Shown here: positions 48,918 through 54,154 of the stretch, one piece after another
Layout of the letters: every line of letters begins with the position of its first letter
Position numbering within the stretch: the first letter of the stretch is position 1
Source of the DNA: a virus
DNA length: 54,154 bases
IMG/VR virus record: IMGVR_UViG_3300015371_000048
Span: 1 to 54,154 of that record
Strand: one strand, 5' to 3'
Made by a program: the position numbers and the translations under genes
The notes under the pieces: generated by a model
Database searches by the model: none
Seen by the model: the letters and a program-made list of their open reading frames with translations, nothing else
Told to the model about the DNA's origin: nothing

Positions 48918-51600
48918 GACTCTCCACACCCAGGCAGCCCAGGGCTCCTGCTTCATAGAGCCGAGCAACGGTACCGACAGACAGATCCTTGTCCTTCAAG
49001 TAGGCCTTGAGTCCGGTGACTGGCGACTTAGGCCGGATCAACGTCTCACAGAAGTGCTCCATGGACTGAAAACCATCATCGGGTCGCAGACTGACAATTT
49101 CCTCTGCCTGGCGCTCACCGACGAATTTAATCGCCATCAATCCTTTGCGGATAGCCCGCTTCCGTCTGTCCACCGAGTAGGTGACTAGTGAGTCGTTGAC
49201 GGTGGCCTGTAGTACTCTAATATCACGATGTCTGGCTGCCTTGAGGTACAACGCCTCTTTCTTTGAGCCACTCTCTGCTGCAACAGCCAACAGCGCAGCA
49301 TAGAACTCCACCGGATGGTGAACGGCAAGATAGGCGCATCTATACGCGGTAATCCCATATGCAGTACTGTGCGCTTGGTTGAAGCCGTATTTAGAGAATC
49401 CTTCAATAGCATTCCACAGCCAGAGGAAGTCATCTTCGATCATGCCAGCAGCGGCAGCGAGCTTCTCTACCTCTCCCTGCGCTTCTCGCATGACTTTCTC
49501 AGCGTGTTCGATCTCGGCCTTCTGAGAAGCCTTGATCGCCTTAAGAAACGAGGTGAGATCATCAGAATTCATGCCAAGGTCGCGCAAGATGCCGATGACC
49601 TGCTCCTGAAAGAGCATGATGCCGTAGGTGTCTTCAGTGTGCTTTCGGATAATCTGATGACGACTCGGGATCTGCTCCTGATGATGTTTGCGCGCAATGT
49701 ACGATGCAGTCGCTCCACTATCCATCGTGGCTGGCCGGAACAACGCCATGGCGGCAATAATGTCAGTGATCTTGGTTGGCTTCAGATCCCGACAACCTCG
49801 TCTAGAGGACCCGCCTTCTAGCTGGAACACCCCATCGGTGTAGCCCTTGCCGATAGTCCCAAGAGCTTTGGTATCCCGGAGGGGGATCCAATCCAGCCCG
49901 TCATAGACGCTGCGCCCTAAGTTATCCATACACCTATGCAGGATGGAGAGGGTCTTCAGTCCCAGGACGTCTAGCTTGACGAGCCCCAGAGCTTCAATGT
50001 CATCCATTTCATATTGGGTGACCAGTCGCTCGGCGGAGGCGATCCACATGAGAGGGACGAGTCGTTCATAATCATGCGTTGTAGTAGTGACGACCAACCC
50101 AGCAGCGTGCGTTCCGTACGATTTTTTGGCTGAAGCTGAATCCAGAGCATAAAGTGCATCCTTGTCTTCTTGAGGGATATCAGCCCAAGTATTAATCTCT
50201 TGGCCAGTAATTCGCTTTCGAGCGAAGTAGGCGACTCTTAACGATCCTTGCGCCTCCTCACCTTCCTCGGTTATCTCGCCCCGTAATTTATAGTCCGCCC
50301 AGGTCCCGATCTGAATAGTGGCGAACCTTGTCTTCAGCCACTCAATGAGGTCTTTTCGTCGGTCGTATTCAATGTCCAGATCAATATCAGGGGGCTTTGT
50401 GCGATCCCGGCTAATGAAGCGATCAAAACGTAGACCCCATCGAAGAGGATCATGCTGGGTGATGTTGAGCAGCCAACACAGGACAGAGCCAGTTGCAGAT
50501 CCTCTAGCCTGGTAAAAGATCGCGTTACTTTGACACCAATCGGTAACTTCTGCGACGAGAATAAGGTAACCAGCCATTCCGGTGTCCCGGACAATCTCCA
50601 GCTCGCTATCCAGCCGTGTTTGGTAGGCAGGATTGGCTTTTCCTCTAGCAATGAGCTCAGCCTCGCATCGTTTGGCTAATACATCGTTCGGATCAGCCAC
50701 CGTGAATGGAATGTTGTAATGATAACTTTCCAATTCTGGGATAACTAATTCATGGGCTTCAAGCAAATCTGTGAGACCTGCGATCCCATCGTGCAGACGT
50801 GATCCAGAATGGTGCTGTTCGATCCACTGAGCATCAGCGAGATGGAAACCATCACCAGGGAAAACAGCGTCATCCTCATCAGTCCCGAATGCCACGATGC
50901 GCTTAAGTGTCTCGTGGATGGGCTTGTCTTCGAGATGGCAGTAATGGGAGTCCTGAGTAAGAACGACAGGTAGACCGAGTTCCACAGCCATACCATGAAG
51001 AACGCCAGCAAGACGATCATCAGACCATCCATCCCCGTGGTCAATATTATGATTCTGTAATTCGACATAGAACTTTGGGAACCAGTTGGCCATCAGCTTC
51101 AGGGTGGCCCGTACCTCGTCATTACTCTCATCGCCGTACTCGTGCACAATGCCCTGTGAGATATAGCTGAAGTAGCACCCCGAGGTAGCGGCGATGCCCT
51201 CCAACAGACCTTGATCGTGTAGTGCGGCAAGATCGCCAATATCGATCAATGGCTTGTTGTAGAAGTTTTTGTGGGTCAGCGTGGAGAGATTAACTAAGTT
51301 CTCGTAGCCCTTAGTCGTGTAGGCCACCACGCAGAAGTGGTGCCGCTTGGCCTTTTTCTGTTGCCGATCCGGAACGAAATACAGCTCACTCCCTGGAAAG
51401 GGCAGGATGCCATTCTTACGGCACTCCTTGTATAGCTGGACCGAGCCAGCCATATTGCCGTGATCAGTGAGACCTAATGCCGGTTGCCGATACTTGACGA
51501 CCGTACGCACCATGTCTGCCACTTCGGGCAGTGCGTCTTTATGCGAGTACTGCGAATGCGAATGTAGGTTCCAATAGGGCAATTGCTTGATAATTTTCAC
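48907..51600 (-). CDS. dnaE: DNA polymerase III alpha subunit (DnaE-type)
   Basis: An 897-residue C-family DNA polymerase. The N-terminal PHP domain keeps metal-type residues: LHSHSQYSHKDA (11-23), LTDHGNMAG (44-52), SELYFV and VVLTQDSHYCHLEDKPIHET (213-232). The palm has YQARGSATGS (363-372) and PPDIDLDIEYDRRK (403-416), with the third acidic segment LVKLDVLGLKTL (540-551). Fingers and a helix-hairpin-helix region follow, but there is no C-terminal OB fold or tau-binding domain, so it is shorter than the host enzyme (about 1160). The intact PHP domain may give proofreading. The start is GTG. This is the replicase of the phage. Confidence 0.95.
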   Translation of the reverse strand: MKIIKQLPYWNLHSHSQYSHKDALPEVADMVRTVVKYRQPALGLTDHGNMAGSVQLYKECRKNGILPFPGSELYFVPDRQQKKAKRHHFCVVAYTTKGYENLVNLSTLTHKNFYNKPLIDIGDLAALHDQGLLEGIAATSGCYFSYISQGIVHEYGDESNDEVRATLKLMANWFPKFYVELQNHNIDHGDGWSDDRLAGVLHGMAVELGLPVVLTQDSHYCHLEDKPIHETLKRIVAFGTDEDDAVFPGDGFHLADAQWIEQHHSGSRLHDGIAGLTDLLEAHELVIPELESYHYNIPFTVADPNDVLAKRCEAELIARGKANPAYQTRLDSELEIVRDTGMAGYLILVAEVTDWCQSNAIFYQARGSATGSVLCWLLNITQHDPLRWGLRFDRFISRDRTKPPDIDLDIEYDRRKDLIEWLKTRFATIQIGTWADYKLRGEITEEGEEAQGSLRVAYFARKRITGQEINTWADIPQEDKDALYALDSASAKKSYGTHAAGLVVTTTTHDYERLVPLMWIASAERLVTQYEMDDIEALGLVKLDVLGLKTLSILHRCMDNLGRSVYDGLDWIPLRDTKALGTIGKGYTDGVFQLEGGSSRRGCRDLKPTKITDIIAAMALFRPATMDSGATASYIARKHHQEQIPSRHQIIRKHTEDTYGIMLFQEQVIGILRDLGMNSDDLTSFLKAIKASQKAEIEHAEKVMREAQGEVEKLAAAAGMIEDDFLWLWNAIEGFSKYGFNQAHSTAYGITAYRCAYLAVHHPVEFYAALLAVAAESGSKKEALYLKAARHRDIRVLQATVNDSLVTYSVDRRKRAIRKGLMAIKFVGERQAEEIVSLRPDDGFQSMEHFCETLIRPKSPVTGLKAYLKDKDLSVGTVARLYEAGALGCLGVESHES

Positions 51601-51613
51601 TTGTTCTCGTCTC

Positions 51614-51630
51614 TGAACCCAAATGGTTCA
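51614..51630 (-). other. Small stem-loop before polymerase gene
   Basis: A 6-bp stem (TGAACC and GGTTCA) with a 5-nt loop lies just upstream of the polymerase start. Together with the larger stem-loop beside it, it forms a structured leader. A role in translational control is possible. Confidence 0.3.
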
Positions 51631-51637
51631 GGTAAGA

Positions 51638-51681
51638 CCTGGGGCGGAGCTCAGGGGGGTTGGAGAGAACCCCGCCCCAGG
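51638..51681 (-). terminator. Bulged stem-loop between ssDNA-binding protein and polymerase genes
   Basis: On the minus strand, an outer 8-bp stem (CCTGGGGC and GCCCCAGG) and an inner 6-bp stem (GGGGTT and AACCCC) with a 6-nt loop are separated by a 10-nt bulge. It lies 7 nt after the ssDNA-binding protein stop. No U-run follows. It may reduce read-through so the binding protein is made in excess over the polymerase. Confidence 0.55.
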
Positions 51682-51687
51682 CGTCAG

Positions 51688-52425
51688 TTATGCACCAAAG
51701 GTGCTGACCAGTCGATCTGCTAGCTCACGTGCGCTGTCATCGTCATCGAAATCTACCTTGTGCTCCTGGCACAGGCTACGAAGCTCAGACTTCGACATAG
51801 CGCGAATGTCTGCCTCGCTGTAGACCTCCTCCTTAGGAGTCTGCTTAAAATCCGCCTCAGGCCAGCCCTTATCACCAGGGGAAACCTGCGGCTCCTCGCC
51901 AACAGAGTTGATCGAGTCACCCGAGTTATCCTTGTACGCCTCGTTCAGGCAGTCCTGGATGTCGATATCTGCGCTCTTGAGCAGATCCTCCACATCAAGG
52001 GGATACCTGTCCTCGGAGTCCACGTCGTACTCGGTATCAAGCCCCGCACCAGACCGCATGATGGCGTAGTCACGAGTAGTAATACGGCCATCGTTTTTCT
52101 CGGCTCGGTTTACCATCTTGTCAGCAACCGAGACCGGCACCCGGAACGGGAGAACTCGCTTCTGCTCTACCAGATAGATCTGCGTAGCGTACTTTGTCTT
52201 AGCCTCTCGCACCTTCTGTACGGGGGAAGCACACCCTGGGCAGGAGTCCTCCTCGGTACACGGGAAGCTACGGCTGTTGGTGTTGTAGTGCTCGTAGAAC
52301 TTCAGCCACTCACTCGGCTCCTCTAAGAACCGTACGACGACCGAACCATTCTTGAAGTTCCTCAGATAGTTTCCTGAGCCCTTTACAGACTCAGCGGCAT
52401 CTTTACGCTTGGTTCCGAACTGCAT
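51688..52425 (-). CDS. Single-stranded DNA-binding protein (gp32-like)
   Basis: A 245-residue protein. Residues about 20-140 look like a T4 gp32-type OB fold: NYLRNFKNGSVVVRFLEEPS, WLKFYEHYNTNSRSFPC and a zinc-type CTEEDSCPGC cluster. A strongly acidic linker follows. The last about 45 residues (YSEADIRAMSKSELRSLCQE and DDDDSARELADRLVSTFGA) resemble a SAP/HeH helical domain, unusual for this family. It would coat ssDNA and help the polymerase and primase encoded on either side. GAAGGATAGAA precedes the ATG. Confidence 0.85.
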   Translation of the reverse strand: MQFGTKRKDAAESVKGSGNYLRNFKNGSVVVRFLEEPSEWLKFYEHYNTNSRSFPCTEEDSCPGCASPVQKVREAKTKYATQIYLVEQKRVLPFRVPVSVADKMVNRAEKNDGRITTRDYAIMRSGAGLDTEYDVDSEDRYPLDVEDLLKSADIDIQDCLNEAYKDNSGDSINSVGEEPQVSPGDKGWPEADFKQTPKEEVYSEADIRAMSKSELRSLCQEHKVDFDDDDSARELADRLVSTFGA

Positions 52426-52427
52426 TT

Positions 52428-52649
52428 CTATCCTTCTCTCTGCTTTTTATTGGCTGCTACAACAATCGCTGCTTGCTTCTCTACTTCTGCGATGACTTTC
52501 TGGGAAAGAATTCGGCTTGCTCGCTCCCAAGTACCTTCAATGTCTTCTACCGACTTGATGTGTTCTAGCGTTACCTCACATTTAATCCAGGATTTCAACC
52601 CATCGATCACTACCTCATGGGTTGCACCGAGGGTTACCTGATCTGTCAC
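52428..52649 (-). CDS. Small protein in replication block, 73 aa
   Basis: A 73-residue mixed alpha/beta protein (LGATHEVVIDGLKSWIKCEV, then SVEDIEGTWERASRILSQKV and a basic helical end). The GTG start overlaps the upstream stop (GTGA). It lies 2 nt before the ssDNA-binding protein gene. The wording resembles small phage proteins of unknown function; a replication accessory role is possible by position only. Confidence 0.7.
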   Translation of the reverse strand: MTDQVTLGATHEVVIDGLKSWIKCEVTLEHIKSVEDIEGTWERASRILSQKVIAEVEKQAAIVVAANKKQREG

Positions 52650-53107
52650 TCTTTTTTCTCCATCGCATCTAGTTCTGCTCTGACTGCTTCTAGCTTCGCT
52701 GCGACTTTCGTCGTATCCAATCCGTGTGCGATGAGCTCTGTCATGCGCTTGTGGTAGTAGTTGCTCTTTGAATACAGTTTTCCTCGTTGGGCGCGCTCTT
52801 CATCAGACCACTTACGCGGCCTACCTGGAGCCTTGGCCCTGCCAGTGTTCCGATAGATCTTCTTGCGCTCTTTAAGGTAAGCGCCGATCTTCTCGACGTC
52901 CTCTTTGGTGTAGAGGTAGATCTTTACCTTGCCGAAGTATGCACAGTACGACGGGCCAAGATCCTCCTCTTCCTTCAGCAGGCTCCGCAGCGTGGTGTGA
53001 CCCACCCCGAGTAACTCGGCAGCCTCTCGTACCATGTAGTATTCGCCGTCTAGGGACCGTACGAACCGCGTAGACGGATCGATCCGACTAGTCTTCATTG
53101 ACGGCAT
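52646..53107 (-). CDS. MerR/excise-like HTH DNA-binding protein
   Basis: A 153-residue protein. Residues about 20-70 form a MerR/HTH_17-type winged helix: YYMVREAAELLGVGHTTLRS, then KVKIYLYTKEDVEKIGAYLK. The middle is basic (GRAKAPGRPRKWSDEERAQR) and the C-terminus is a helix-rich tail (ATKVAAKLEAVRAELDAME-like). GGAGG lies six bases before the ATG. It overlaps the upstream gene by 20 nt. It is likely a transcription or replication regulator; there is no integrase nearby to support an excisionase role. Confidence 0.78.
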   Translation of the reverse strand: MPSMKTSRIDPSTRFVRSLDGEYYMVREAAELLGVGHTTLRSLLKEEEDLGPSYCAYFGKVKIYLYTKEDVEKIGAYLKERKKIYRNTGRAKAPGRPRKWSDEERAQRGKLYSKSNYYHKRMTELIAHGLDTTKVAAKLEAVRAELDAMEKKE

Positions 53108-53486
53108 CGGCCACCTCCGAGATCAAAGGGTAGGCCTTGTTGTATGACAGGTAGCTGGCCTTAGCCACTACCTCACCATCGATGACACCTTGCTGCACCA
53201 GGCTGTAGAGCAGCTTCTTGTTGAGCTTGCGCTCGGTGGCCTTGTTATAGACCCGCCGACCGACAGCCTTGATGAGCACCTTCTCATCGATGTTGATCAC
53301 TTCAGGGCGCACATAGGTCGCCTGATACACAGAATCTCCGACTTGCGCTACCTCGGTCTTCAGCGAGTGATGCTCCATGTACTGCGTGAGCTCTTGACGG
53401 CTCTTCTCGTACGCAGCCTCGGCCTCAACGTGCCTTCGCTTTAGGACGATCATGTTAGCGACAAGTTCATTAAATTCGTTGTCCAT
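53088..53486 (-). CDS. Helical protein of unknown function next to primase
   Basis: A 132-residue protein with an N-terminal coiled coil (NMIVLKRRHVEAEAAYEKSR and QELTQYMEHHSLKTE) and a mixed C-terminal domain (YQATYVRPEVINIDEKVLIK, then RKLNKKLLYSLVQQGVIDGE). It resembles the general layout of small phage proteins found next to nucleases or helicases, but I do not recognise it. It starts 25 nt after the primase stop. Confidence 0.72.
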   Translation of the reverse strand: MDNEFNELVANMIVLKRRHVEAEAAYEKSRQELTQYMEHHSLKTEVAQVGDSVYQATYVRPEVINIDEKVLIKAVGRRVYNKATERKLNKKLLYSLVQQGVIDGEVVAKASYLSYNKAYPLISEVADAVNED

Positions 53487-53511
53487 AGCTGCTACCTAAC
53501 CATGCGTTGGT

Positions 53512-54154
53512 TCAAAGTGCAAGAGGGTCAAGCAGAGTTTTTCGCTCTGCCCTCGGAACCTCTCCGATGTCCTTGTATTCACAGCCATCCCAGTCCACTA
53601 CGTGGACGTCATAGCCCAGGAGTGACAGCCGCGAACCGATCTGCTCGGTAGCAACCCTTCCGGCCTTGTCGTTGTCCAGTACCAGGGCGATTCTCTTGGG
53701 ACTGACCCGGTGGATGAGCTTAAGTTGGTCATTAGAAAGCTGGGCTCCGTACAGACCGAATGCTTCCACCCCCGCTTCCCAGCAAGCAACGACATCCATG
53801 GCACCCTCGCAGAGGAATACCACATCTCGTTGGTTGGCACTGTAATGAAATAACGTTTTGGATTTTTTGGGTCCGTGGGGATAGAGATATTTGGGTCCTT
53901 CAGACCCGAGATTTCGTCGTACCACGCCCCAGATGGTCTCATCAGGGCCTCTCATCGGGTAACAGGGCATCTGGTCCTGCCAGTGCCAGCCTAACTTGAA
54001 TTTATCGATAGCTGGCTTACAGAATCTCGTTAACCAGTAGTCGTCTTTGCCTTGAAACTGCTCTAGCCAGGACTCTGAGTAGGTCCGAAAACTCGTCTGC
54101 AGCAGCTCTTCAATGTCCCGGCCAAAGCGCCGGATATCCGACTCATGAACGTCG
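53512..54154 (-). CDS. DnaG-like primase with TOPRIM domain, N-terminus beyond right edge
   Basis: The frame is open to the right edge; 214 residues are visible and the N-terminus is missing. A basic N-proximal part (QTSFRTYSESWLEQFQ, then KPAIDKFKLGWHW) leads into a TOPRIM domain: VFLCEGAMDVVACWEAG (conserved Glu and Asp), and IALVLDNDKAGRVATEQIG (DxD-type metal site). The end is YDVHVVDWDGCEYKDIGEV. This is the catalytic half of a bacterial-type primase; the zinc-binding domain should be in the missing part. It should prime synthesis for the DnaE-type polymerase encoded downstream. Confidence 0.87.
   Translation of the reverse strand, partial: DVHESDIRRFGRDIEELLQTSFRTYSESWLEQFQGKDDYWLTRFCKPAIDKFKLGWHWQDQMPCYPMRGPDETIWGVVRRNLGSEGPKYLYPHGPKKSKTLFHYSANQRDVVFLCEGAMDVVACWEAGVEAFGLYGAQLSNDQLKLIHRVSPKRIALVLDNDKAGRVATEQIGSRLSLLGYDVHVVDWDGCEYKDIGEVPRAERKTLLDPLAL

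Noticed and set aside
52646-53107. HTH gene as an excisionase of a temperate phage
   Set aside because: No integrase, repressor or attachment site is seen in this window, so a lysogeny role cannot be supported.

Overview
The window is about 54 kb of a tailed-phage genome (siphovirus type). Every gene I can support lies on the minus strand, so transcription runs from the right edge (position 54154) to the left edge (position 1). Genes are packed tightly, with many ATGA, GTGA and TAATG stop/start overlaps, and no gene-free stretch exceeds 150 bp. I see no integrase, tRNA, insertion sequence or CRISPR array. A WhiB-like iron-sulfur protein at about 39 kb points to an actinobacterial host. Base composition is moderate, roughly 50-60% GC by eye in most genes, with some AT-richer tail genes. 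Host genus and phage name cannot be fixed from the sequence alone.

In transcription order the layout is as follows. (1) 54.2-45.9 kb is replication and nucleic-acid metabolism: a TOPRIM primase (cut by the right edge), a MerR-like HTH protein, a gp32-like ssDNA-binding protein, a C-family (DnaE-type) DNA polymerase with PHP domain, an HNH nuclease, a Cas4/RecB-like nuclease, a zinc-ribbon protein and a two-wing HTH protein. (2) 45.9-40.4 kb is a tail-fibre block with a collagen-like protein and two large repeat-built fibres. (3) 40.4-37.2 kb holds a coiled-coil protein, a RuvC-like resolvase, the WhiB-like protein, a structural protein and a candidate small terminase. (4) 37.2-26.96 kb is a run of virion-surface and minor-tail genes, including LamG-like and PPC-like adhesin domains and several copies of a small GGSYxRQ family. 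(5) 26.9-24.8 kb is the lysis cassette: an M15 peptidase endolysin with a peptidoglycan-binding domain, a holin candidate and membrane/coiled-coil proteins.

(6) 24.8-8.0 kb is the head module: large terminase, Mu gp29-like portal, a set of glycine-zipper proteins, a 1097-residue unknown, a MuF-like protein with NPL repeats, an XkdF-type protease fused to a glycine-zipper N-terminus, a scaffold, a decoration protein and the HK97-fold major capsid protein. (7) 8.0-0 kb holds head-tail connectors, the tail terminator, the tail tube with an Ig-like insert, tail chaperones joined by a -1 frameshift on GGGCCCT, and the first 1273 codons of the tape measure gene, which runs off the left edge.

The least explained signal is in the head module. 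Five proteins between portal and scaffold are built from repeated glycine-zipper hydrophobic helices ending in basic residues. They, a 69-residue neighbour and the scaffold share short motifs of the type SAFGVDH or DPFG-ISK. This looks like a family of co-packaged internal head proteins with a shared targeting or processing signal; that reading is an inference.
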